Assembly (NCBI GenBank): GCA_963920635.1
Contig: OY987302.1
Coordinates: forward strand, 37,761,500 to 37,825,499
Direction: 5' to 3'
From: Pseudeuparius sepicola
Taxonomy: Eukaryota > Arthropoda > Insecta > Coleoptera > Anthribidae
DNA: 64,000 bases
The notes under the pieces are model-generated. The model made no database searches, was not told where the DNA came from, and saw only the letters and a list, made by a program, of their open reading frames with translations. Shown piece by piece: positions 55,159 to 64,000 of the stretch. Numbering within the stretch: the first letter of the stretch is position 1; every line of letters begins with the position of its first letter. The position numbers and the translations under genes are program-made.

Positions 55159-57418
55159 TAGGGTTTCATCAAGTCCAGAAATCTTGACTTGAACGTAATT
55201 TCTTGACTTGGCTTGAAATTCAAGATCAAGAAATTAAATATGTCTTGGCTCGACGGTTTCTTGAAAGCAAAAGTCTTGACTGGAATTCAAGATTTCTTGA
55301 AATTTCTTGAAACTGCTTGAAAAGAAGCGACGCGCGAAGTTTAATGTGTTTAAATTCATGCGGCTCTCAAATCCCGACGTATCCAACTTGGATGCGTCCA
55401 ATAAGCAGGAGGTATTATTATTATTTTTTTAATATTTTGTAAGTTAATTTTTATTTTTTTTTGTTTTGTGTTATAAAAAGAATATTGTTTTGCTTGTTGT
55501 ATTTTTAAGTTCATTATTATTTTTTTGTTTTGGGTTATATCATGAATATGTTTTGTTTGCTGCATTTGTAAGTTCATTTTTATTTTTTTTGTTTTTTGTT
55601 ATAAAAAGAATATTGTTTTGTTTATCATAATCATAGATTTTTATTTATGATTAATTAATTTTGTATGCTTTATAGACGTGTTTTTTTTTATTCATATTAA
55701 TACTTTTTATTCATATTAAAATCTAAAGTATGCACCACCGATTATCATAGAAATTACCAGGGACCCTTTAAAGTAAGGGGACCCAGCATTATACTTTCCA
55801 AAGTGAGGCCGTTTCTTTCCCCATTCTAATGGTCTCAATGATGCCAAGTATGCAATTTTATTGGAGAATCTATGGATATAACAGGTACTTTGATTGTTAA
55901 TAAAAATTAATATGATTTCTAAAAATTAGACTTGACAATGTTCTGTCAACAAACACAGAATATGGCAAGTGCCAAATGAATCCAATTTATTTTATATTTG
56001 AATTTGGTTTCCTGCAATTATTTCCAGGAATTTAAGTAATATAAGTATTTAGTATGGTAAGTCAGTGCCGATTTTGCTTATTTGAGAATTTGTCGCTATT
56101 GCACCTTGTTACCAGGTTCCTCAAACCATTTGTAATATTATGTAGGTATAATAGGTACGTACTTGAACTTTCTTCCCTTGTTGAATGTATCTACCCAAAG
56201 AACTTTCACAGATTTCGGGATGGACTAATAAGATTAGGTCTTGTACTTAGTTCTAATCATGTTATCATGTAGTTTTTCTCGGTGCTCATTTTTGTAATTT
56301 TATTTCTCTCCCAAGGTACCTCACAAACGTAAAATAAACTTATAGTTGTAGATAAAAACTGTTTAAAAAAAGACCTGACTGAAGCTACCTGCTTAATAAT
56401 TTAATATTTAGGAAATACCATTTTTGTTTTGAACTACTTACTTATACGTAATGCCCACGTAATGGGAATTGTAGGATTACTAAAGGTGAGACAAGAAAAA
56501 TCTGGTTGCAATAATTATTGGGACTACTACAGGCGGCCGCATTACCTTTAACTGACTATCTGGAAGTTAGAAAAGTTAAAAATTGTGAATTATGATGGGA
56601 ACTTTTTTGCCTCCTTTAGAATCTGTGGCACTGTCTATCACATAAAACCTGATGGCAGTTGAACACTGACATATAACATAACCTTGTACCAGCCCACTTA
56701 TGTGGTCTCCTTGGAGATATACAGAAAACAAGGCTTCACTTTTCCTATGTAATAGACTGTGACATGCTGGGTCCCATTATTTTAAAGAGTCCCTGGGAAT
56801 TACCATTTATTATTTTATAGTCACTAATAAATAGAGATTTTAAGCATTATGCTTATTGCTGAATTTTGATGATATATTTAATTTCTACACGAATTATGCA
56901 AAACTATAAGTATATTGCGACAGTTTTTTGTTTTTTTTTTCAATTTTCTTGCGTTTTTTTCTCCAGTCTCTAGTAAAGACAGGATTTTAAGCATCACGAA
57001 TTACCCAAAACTAAGTATATTGCGAAAGCTGTTTTGTGTTTCTTTTTTGCTTTTTTTGAGGTTTTAGGTATGCTTTTCTTTCCTTTTGTGGTTATTTGAA
57101 CTTTTTCACGTATGTTTACATAATTTGTAAACATATATTTTCGCTTAATTTGCTCATTTGATGCTTTTTTGGCAAATTTTGTGCTTTTTTAAGCACTTTT
57201 TTTCATTTTTTGCGCTTTTCTATCCGGTCTCTACTAATAAAATTTTATTTCAAGAAATTCAAGAATTTATTGGTTTCTTGACAATAAATCTTGATCTTGA
57301 AATAGAAAATCTTGACTTGTCTTGGAAACAGTTTCAGAGTTCTTGACTTGAAAATTTCTTGAATTCAGGTCAAGATCAAATCAAGATCAAGAAATTTCTT
57401 GAAAATTGTGAAACCCTA
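55159..57418. mobile_element. Complete non-autonomous hAT element, 2260 bp
   Basis: Ends TAGGGTTTCA and TGAAACCCTA, flanked by an exact 8-bp duplication CTTCAGAG (55151-55158 and 57419-57426), the hAT hallmark. About 180 bp at each end are full of TCTTGA, TTCTTGAA and TCAAGA words in both orientations, which are typical subterminal transposase sites. No transposase is encoded. Inside lies an A/T-rich triplicate of a roughly 65-bp unit (55436-55625) and another nested inverted pair (ttaccagggaccctttaaag at 55755, inverted near 56780). Confidence 0.92.
55436..55625. repeat. Three imperfect copies of a roughly 65-bp unit
   Basis: Units start near 55439, 55507 and 55568 (gtaagttaat, ttaagttcat, gtaagttcat), each followed by T-rich sequence and a gaatatt(g)ttttg motif. 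They lie within the hAT element. Confidence 0.7.
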
Positions 57419-57426
57419 CTTCAGAG

Positions 57427-58949
57427 TGATACACCAATTAGATGTACCCTCATTTTTTTCGGTGTCTTTAAAGTAATAACTTGAAAACTTATTTGTACTT
57501 TTGTAAAAACAGTTCTAGTCGAACCGATTTTCCCACAGTGATATTCGTTCGTAAATCCTAACAATGTAGGTTTACATTTTTATCAGTTTCCTAGAAAGGG
57601 GGGGGCAAGAAATCGCCAGGTATTTGTGTATTCTAATCAAATGTTTAAATGTTTTAATATGGCCTTCTTGATATGCAATATAAAGTTGGTTTTGAAAACA
57701 TTTTATAGTTTGGTGCCATTTTAATAAATTTTTGATTTCTTAAAAAATAAAGTGCGATAATACAGTTTCCTTAATGGCAATATATTTCTCATTTTCACCA
57801 CTTTATGGATAGGCGACACTAAGTCGATAGTTGTGTCTAAAATATTAATAAAAATTAAAAAGTAAGTATTAAACATTATATGTACAGGGTGTTCCCGTAT
57901 ATTTTGACCCACCCCTAGAGCCTTTATTTTTCGAGTTAGAAAAAAATTACTTAAATGAAATTTGTAGGGTACCAAGGTGTATTGTCCCAAAAATAATGGA
58001 TTTAAAAACTTCTTTCTATAGTAAATGGTTGTAAAAATACACAAATATTTCTGTCATACTGATCTGATCAGAAATATCTAGAAAATTTAAAATATTATGT
58101 CCAATAATATCCAACAAAGGGCAAAATATAAAAATCGTAGTAGGCTCTTGAAATTTTGCATAGGGGTATAAAATTGCTAAGGAAACATATTTGTCCTATG
58201 ACTTTTTTCGAAATTCGGTTAAATAAGCCCATTTTTCGGAAATTTTTTTCATTAATGTCAAATTTGACATATAAAAAAGACTACGTCACAACATTTGATT
58301 ATGTCAATTTTGGTTCTAGAGCAAGCAAAACCTGATGCCGCGAACAAATTTTCCGTAAGTTATTTACTAAAAATTTTTCCCATATGGTGCAGACTTTTTG
58401 GTGGGCACTGTATATCTTTGCAATCAGAAAAATTGTCTCTTTGAAAATATACACAAATAAGTAGGTATACGGGGTAAATATTATTAAAAACGAAAAATGT
58501 ATATTTTGTCCAACTTTTACGATACACTCTGTATAATCCACAAGCCTGATAGTTGCCTTACAACTTTTATATAAAACATTTTTTTCTCTATCTGCAGAAA
58601 TTAGAGCATAGGGGTGTCGGAGTTTTCGCATGAAGACTACGGTGTATAGCCAAATCTTTAGAATGCGCAGAAAAATCCTCTGTGTATGACAAGTCGTTGC
58701 ATCCTTTTCACTCTTGACATTACCGAGCGCAAGTTGTCGTGATAAGAAGAATAATGTTGGATATAATAAAAAAAATAATGTTGGATATAATGCAATTCCT
58801 GCAATAGATAAATATGGGAATATTCATGGCGTTTTAGTAGCTACTCCACCGGGATCAACGATTTCTCTTCTTGCATTTTTTGTATTATTATGCAAGCGTA
58901 AGTTATACTGTTACAAAATAAAGCTCCTTTCTGTTGATATCACTATAGA
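57427..58949. other. Non-coding stretch with a CAGGGTG end
   Basis: At 57884-57900 TA is followed by CAGGGTGTTCCCGT, the start of a CAGGGTG-type element whose other end I cannot find. 58741-58790 holds a tandem copy of aataatgttggatataa. A frame from 58714 to 59010 covers part of the palindrome arm described next and is not convincing as a gene. Confidence 0.45.
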
Positions 58950-59620
58950 CCGTCAGATAGTGACAGATTTAGGTGCCCTATTTTCGCATACAAGCCTGGA
59001 TGAGAGTTGAAAAGTACATCGATGTTGAATAGAATGAAGGGAGATTTACGAGTGGGCCATGGGGATAACGTATGGATATACTTATTTCCACAAAATTAGT
59101 TGTCTACATCAAAGTCAAAGCCACCTGCGATGCCACAATCAAAGCTAAAAATCCGAAAGTCGTAGGCTTTTTTTAAAAAAAAAAAAAATACTAAAAATGT
59201 TGTTCAGAATCGATCCAGAACCCTAAATCCAAAATTTTGTTATAATTAAAAAATATAAGAAGTAAAAATTTAAAAAAAATTGAAATTTGTTTTGTAGCTT
59301 TTAATTGTATTTTGAGAAATGATTACTTTTTGAAAACAACCAGCCTTCAAAACTTCCATGGCACACTTTTCTAAACAGAAAATTCTTAAATTGCTATTTA
59401 AGGAGTTTAATTTTTTTACCCTCCCCCGCACAAGCATGTGGTTGCTTCTGGGGTACTCCTAGTTTGGAGTATTGTGAGGGTGAGAATTATTATTATTATT
59501 ATATCGACTTAGCCAAAAGGCATTCGCACTCCCTCTCTGGGGAACATTCACTCAGATCCCGGGTATCCCGGATACCATAAGGATCTGGCTCGGACGAGAC
59601 CCTTGCCATGTTATCGGGCC

Positions 59621-60259
59621 TTAGGTGACATTGATGTTGTTGGACGTTCCTGCACTCCCCATGAATTTCCTGACGGTTCGGGCTGTCGCAAGTAGTACCG
59701 CTTTCTGCATGGACCTGTAAAGATTATCAGTTAGACCCAGCTCTTTGATGTTTCTCAGAAAACTTTTTGGTATGACACCAGTTGTTGACACGATGATTGG
59801 AATCGTCTGAACGTTGTTCATTTCCCATTGCCTTCTAATTCGTTCTTCTAAGTCTCTGTACTTCGCGATCTTCTCGACTTGCTTCACACGCAGGTTGTTG
59901 TTGTTCGGGATGGCCACATCAATCAGAGTTGTCTTCCTAGAAATTTTATCAACTATTATAAGGTCCGGTCTGTTATGGGCAACTCGTTGATCTGTCAGAA
60001 CTGTACGATCCCAGTACATCTTGTAGTTGCTGTTCTCAAGAACGGGCTCCGGTGTGTAGCTGTAATATTGGATCCTCTCTGCCTGCACAAGCAGAAGTTT
60101 TTTCGCCAGTCCCTGGTGCAAGATCTTGGCAACCGAATCGTGTCGTTCCTTATATTCCGTTGATGCGAACATCTGACATCCTCCTGTTATGTGCTGGATT
60201 GTTTCTGAAGTTGGGCACCCGTATCTGCATCTGTCATCCACTACCGATGCATCTCCCAC
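59621..60259 (-). pseudogene. Dong-like zinc motif and restriction-like endonuclease
   Basis: The frame contains CRYGCPTSETIQHITGGC, a C-x3-C-x7-H-x4-C motif, then ERHDSVAKILHQ and the endonuclease core: RPDLIIVDK followed by TTLIDVAIP and the conserved K and Y (VEKIAKYRDLEERI), as in the PD-(D/E)XK-like nuclease of R2/R4 elements. It nicks the target to prime reverse transcription. The end (AVLLATARTVRKFMG) is complete and stops at 59621. Confidence 0.85.
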
Positions 60260-60521
60260 AATAAATTTTAGGTAGTTGCGAGTTGGTATAACCTGATCTT
60301 GTATGGCCAGTAGGAAGCCTTCCGTCTGCCAATCCTCTTCCTCCTAGTTGACGTGGCAGAGTTGTTCTTTCTACGGCGCTCCGGGGATGATGTTTATGAG
60401 CTTTTGTCAGTAGTGTCCTAACTTTTCGTTGTAGGTTGTTGATGTCCGTGTTGGTCCAATTCACTATTCCGAACGAATAGCTGAGTACAGAGCACGCATA
60501 CGTGTTCAGGGCCTTAAACAA
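60234..60521 (-). pseudogene. Dong-like ORF, region between RT and endonuclease
   Basis: LFKALNTYACSVLSYSFGIV, TDINNLQRKVRTLLTKAHKH, then HPRSAVERTTLPRQLGGRGL. This is the usual region linking RT to the zinc motif in R4-type proteins. It is out of frame with both neighbours: a shift near 60540 upstream (a small duplication of gaattcat there) and another near 60260 downstream. Confidence 0.82.
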
Positions 60522-60568
60522 ATTCCTGCTGTTAAGATCAGTTCTTGTCTAACTCTCTTGATGAATTC

Positions 60569-62266
60569 TTAACGAATGAATTCATCAGTCTTCATTGTTC
60601 GATGGTCTATCCTTTGAGCTTGTTTCATCCCGAGATACTTGTATGTATCTCCCATGCTCATTGCTTCGATCTCCTGGCCGTCCTGCATCTCGTGTGCGCT
60701 TTGTTCGAGCTTTCCCCGGATGATATTAAGGGTGCGGCACTTGTCCAGTCCAAACAGCATTCCGATGTCCCTGGAAAACTCCTCTACAATTTTAAGCATT
60801 TGCGTTAGTTGGTTTTTGGTTGCGGCGATCAGTTTTAAATCATCCATATATAATAGGTGATTCAACTTGATCGCTTCTGCGTTGTTGCTTTTGATAGCGA
60901 AGCCATATTTTGTAGAGTTCAACCGATGTGATAGAGGGTTCATCGCCATGTAGAACCACAGTGGACTGAGTGAATCTCCTTGGAAAATCCCTCTTCGGAT
61001 GTTGATTGTGTCGGTCTCGATGTTACTGTTTGCGGTTCTGAGTTGTATCTTAGTGCGCCAGGTTGTCATATCGTGTTCTAAAAAGGAAACTGTATGATGA
61101 TCTATTTTATACAGCTTTAAGATACCTGTGAGCCAGTCGTGAGGTACGGAATCAAATGCTTTTTTGTAGTCCACATAAGCCATGTGGAGGTTTCGTTGCC
61201 ACAACTTCCTAATCCAATAATTTTGGCGATGATCTGGACCTGGTGCCTTCCAGTTGTGGGAATTCCTGATGACATCGGCGATCTCAGCGGTTGTGAATTG
61301 CTCGTGTTGCATCTGGCTATAGTTCCGGCCCATCTCGCGTTCTTCGCTGATCCAGCTTGCACTGACATTGTATGGACCTGGTGTGGCAAGTTGATTTCTC
61401 CAGAAACCGTCGACCTGTTCTCTGCTAGGGTAACTCGCATTTGTGGCATCGGCGCTAGAATTAAAAGCACGGTAGAAACCCTTTTCTGCTCGTTCAAAGA
61501 GTTTGTTGTCTCGTTTCCTGTTGTTACTAGCCTTGTATCTCCTCAGACGCCCTGCGAAAACCGAAAGTTTTTGTTTTAATGTGTCAAGACATTGTTGAGC
61601 AGTGATGTTCGCGGGGTCATGCCGAGAATGCATTTGGGTGCGGCTCATTATTGCCTGCACCGCCCTCTGGATCCTTCCAGTTCTAACTCCTCTGATATAT
61701 TCCGTCACTTGTCCTATGTCTTTACGGAGACTCTCGATCTTCCTATTTAGTCGCATTTCCCATTGAGCCATTCGTAGTTCTGGTCTTGCACGATTCAACT
61801 CTTGGGCCGTTCGGATCTTGGCACCCATTACAGTGGTGACTGCCGTTGCGGCACAGTAGATTAACATGTGCATACGTTCTAATGTTGGTGTCACTGAAAC
61901 ATAGTTTGGTAAAATTCTTGTGTTCATAAGATCGAGCACGATCGCAAGTTTCCTGGAAGAATTTAATCTTGGTAGCGGTGGCCTGCTCAGTGGGTCTGTG
62001 CCTTCGTATCGCAATACTGCCTGTCTCATATGTGCGTTTAAGCCTTCAAAATGTTCTTCGTTAACCGATTCCAGACTCTCGGTTGTTGGTTCTACCGTTT
62101 CGGCTTCTAGTTGTTGTCCAGGTGCTTGAAGTTCCCCATTGTGGTTGTTGTCATCTATGTCTATGTGTTCGCCGTGGATCTCTAGCTCAACTTCCCGTTT
62201 GATAGCGTTAAGTCGCGTTTCTGGAATTCGGTTATTTCTTAGAATAGTTCGATACTGATCTGACAC
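60569..62266 (-). pseudogene. Dong-like ORF, N-terminal region and RT with internal deletion
   Basis: A 565-codon open frame. The N-terminal half has charged, Arg-rich text (RMAQWEMRLNRKIESLRKDI). RT begins with NSHNWKAPGPD, then goes straight from NYWIRKL to RNLHMAYVDYKKAFDSVPHD (motif A), so the fingers motifs normally between them are gone, in frame. Motif B is GIFQGDSLSPLWFYMAMNPL and motif C LLYMDDLKLIA with both aspartates. The thumb ends in TYKYLGMKQ. The first Met near 62266 touches the microsatellite and is probably not the true start. Confidence 0.85.
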
Positions 62267-62268
62267 TC

Positions 62269-62283
62269 TTTATTATTATTATA
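62269..62283. repeat. ATT microsatellite at the 5' side of the Dong-like element
   Basis: tttattattattata; its counterpart at 59486-59502 lies on the 3' side. Together they form the presumed TAA target. Confidence 0.8.
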
Positions 62284-62892
62284 TTTAATATTTTTTTATT
62301 TTGACAAAATTTTGGTCTTAGGGTCCTGGATCGATTCTGAACAACTTCTTTTAGTATTTTAAATTGTGACATCGCAGGTGGCTGTGACTTTGACTTTGGA
62401 GTAGGCAACTAATTTTTTGGAACCTTTGATAAAAATTTCGATAAAAATTAAAGAAGTTATAAGGTTGTTTCACTCTTAAGTGAGACACTCTGTATATAAT
62501 ATTTTAATTATGTATAATGTTTTTTTATATTTTTCGGGATAGTGACGATTTTCATACTTTCGATAGGCTTGGAACAATCGGCCAAAATCTCGGTTTTTCC
62601 TTACAAGATTATGCCCTTATTTCAACCCTTTAGCCACCTGCAACACTCAAGCCTTTGGTTTTCCGATTCCAGGTTCTATTAATTAATCATTTAGTGAACA
62701 CGGCTTGCGTGAAAATATGGGCAACAGACACCTTTTATTTCTGTTAAAGAAAATCGAATTTTCCATATGTTATCCCCAGGTGCCACTCGTAAATTTCCCT
62801 TCATTCTACTCTACATCGATGTACTTTTCAACCCTCTTCGAAGCTTTATGCGAAAATGGGGCACCTAAATATGTCACTATCTGACGGTCTAC

Positions 62893-64000
62893 AAGACAAA
62901 CTATACGCAAGCTGACGTGGTAGACGCACATTGTGTGGGCTGAACTGAGTACTACTACGGGTTTAAGTAATGGAACACGCAAATTTAATTGTGTTGTCTG
63001 CATATTTTGGAGTTGCAAAATGTTCTTGGCCCGTGTGACAGCTTTTGATAAGCAAAATGGTGAACAATTTGAAAAGTCTGGACTTCTTAATGGATAATTC
63101 AGTACACTACACCTAAAAACTTTTTAAAAATAAGGAATATTTCGGAAATTAATAGCAATTTTCCATATTTTTTACTCACCCTGAATGTGAATTCACTTTT
63201 GTCGTAGGCATGTAGAATCACCAGTGATGGAAATTTTATCAATAAATTTTTAGAAAGCACCGTTTTCACTAAAGATATAAAAATATTAAAAAAAATCAAA
63301 TATAAAATGCTTGGAGCTTCGTTCTTGTGTGTTAGGGAAAAGCGGTGAATGTGGCTATGTACTTTACATGGCAGTGTAAGTACGGCTATCAAATCATGTC
63401 GCCAAAAACGTAAAGATGGTCAAAAACTCAAAATCTCTTGCATGATACCATTGAATAAGGAATTCGTAATCAATTCATCAGATTTGATAATTGTTGCCCC
63501 CATTAAACAGTTATGGTGGACTTAACTATCTTTGTAAACTTTTACTTTGTATTTTTTGGGAGAGTCGTTATTCGTTGCAAAGAGTGTTGATAGATGTTAT
63601 AATGGACAAAGTAAGATAACGTACAATTTTGTCAAGAGTAACCTTAATTTTTGAGTATAGAGCAAATAGTCATTATGAGTTCTGACAGAATCCAAATTTT
63701 GAAATAAAAATGGCCTATTTTGATAAATTTCTTTGAGTATAGTAAATTTAGGTACCTACCTACTAGAAAATATATTTTTATGTAAAATGCATACCTACAT
63801 ATAAATATATACACTTTTTCTTTGCCATTGTGGGAAAAACGGAAAAGTCGGAAATTTGCAATTCTGAATTCATAAATAAATTAAATTTTCATAAATTTTT
63901 GCAACAACGTTGGGTTACCTATGCAATAAAATGAGTGTTTGGGAAGTGTAATACCAAATTTCACAATGTAACTGAACTTGACTTGAAAATAAGTTTTCTT
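62893..64000. other. AT-rich non-coding stretch
   Basis: No gene. Minus-strand frames at 62806 and 63099 have no recognisable features; the first partly reads the palindrome arm. Confidence 0.5.

Larger units (their letters stand above)
59503..62268 (-). mobile_element. R4/Dong-like non-LTR retrotransposon, 5'-truncated
   Basis: Minus orientation, flanked by ATT/TAA microsatellite on both sides (59486-59502 and 62269-62283). Encodes an RT followed by a C-terminal zinc motif and a restriction-like endonuclease, the R2/R4 architecture. Dong from silkworm is known to insert in TAA repeats, which matches the flanks. About 2.8 kb remain; the 5' part of the ORF is missing and the RT has an internal deletion. 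Confidence 0.85.
58950..62892. mobile_element. Large palindromic element hosting a Dong-like insertion
   Basis: The left arm 58950-59265 is inverted at 62300-62892: tagaccgtcagatagtgaca, aagtacatcgatgt, tcgtaaat, then ttagttg(t/c)ctac, ccacctgcgatg, gttcagaatcgatcca. The right arm has an extra 340 bases or so (62430-62765). Between the arms is the R4/Dong-like element within ATT repeats. Confidence 0.75.

Noticed and set aside
61117..61579. Frames on both strands within the Dong-like RT (61117-61497 minus, 61139-61579 plus)
   Set aside because: They are shadows of the 565-codon minus-strand frame, which has the RT motifs.
1..64000. CRISPR arrays, bacterial operons, rRNA or tRNA genes
   Set aside because: No regularly spaced short repeats, no prokaryotic gene layout, no rRNA-like sequence and no cloverleaf with a GGTTCGAAT-type arm was noticed; the direct repeats found are tandem duplications.

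Overview
This window looks like AT-rich, transposon-dominated nuclear DNA of an arthropod, most likely an insect (a beetle would fit, but nothing here proves it). The evidence is the repeat content: insect-type errantiviruses with env genes and a tRNA-Ser primer site, Penelope-like elements with a GIY-YIG endonuclease, CR1/Jockey-like and R4/Dong-like non-LTR elements, hAT elements, and many TA-flanked elements ending in CAGGGTG. There is no bacterial-style gene organisation and no intact host gene that I can recognise.

1-14,170 is a nest of Ty3/Gypsy-type elements. A degraded errantivirus A (+ strand, 5' end outside the window, 3' LTR 4283-4469) and an almost full-length errantivirus C (- strand, 4487-11925, two 196-bp LTRs, 4-bp target duplication CGTG, tRNA-Ser primer site, gag/pol/env and splice signals) both lie inside the reverse transcriptase gene of an older Gypsy-type element B. 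B resumes at 11926 and ends near 14,166, and its integrase is itself split by a 459-bp TA-flanked MITE. A well-formed type I hammerhead ribozyme follows at 14203-14280.

14,500-32,100 holds no long genes. It contains inverted-repeat and foldback elements (14503-14854, 17392-17599, 23984-25160, 25270-26003, 26357-27440, 29292-30430, 31603-32065) and a 310-bp tandem duplication at 21347-21965. Two of these elements carry the 5' end of a helix-turn-helix, Tc1/mariner-related transposase gene. 32,097-35,911 is a long inverted-repeat element into which a MITE and a 5'-truncated CR1/Jockey-like element have inserted, followed by another CAGGGTG element.

36,641-38,372 is a TIR element containing a 922-bp Penelope-type insertion with an exact 11-bp target duplication and hammerhead-like motifs. 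42,950-46,050 contains a second CR1 3' end, a MITE and two head-to-head Penelope-like copies. 48,640-48,960 is the only strongly GC-rich island. On the - strand it holds a possible host coding exon with an in-frame UGA followed by 53 more sense codons.

52,095-57,420 contains a transposase C-terminal remnant, a hAT-like end and a complete 2.26-kb non-autonomous hAT element with an 8-bp target duplication. 58,950-62,892 is a large palindrome holding a 5'-truncated R4/Dong-like element (- strand) between TAA/ATT microsatellite blocks, the preferred target of Dong. The remaining stretches are AT-rich DNA in which I see nothing convincing.
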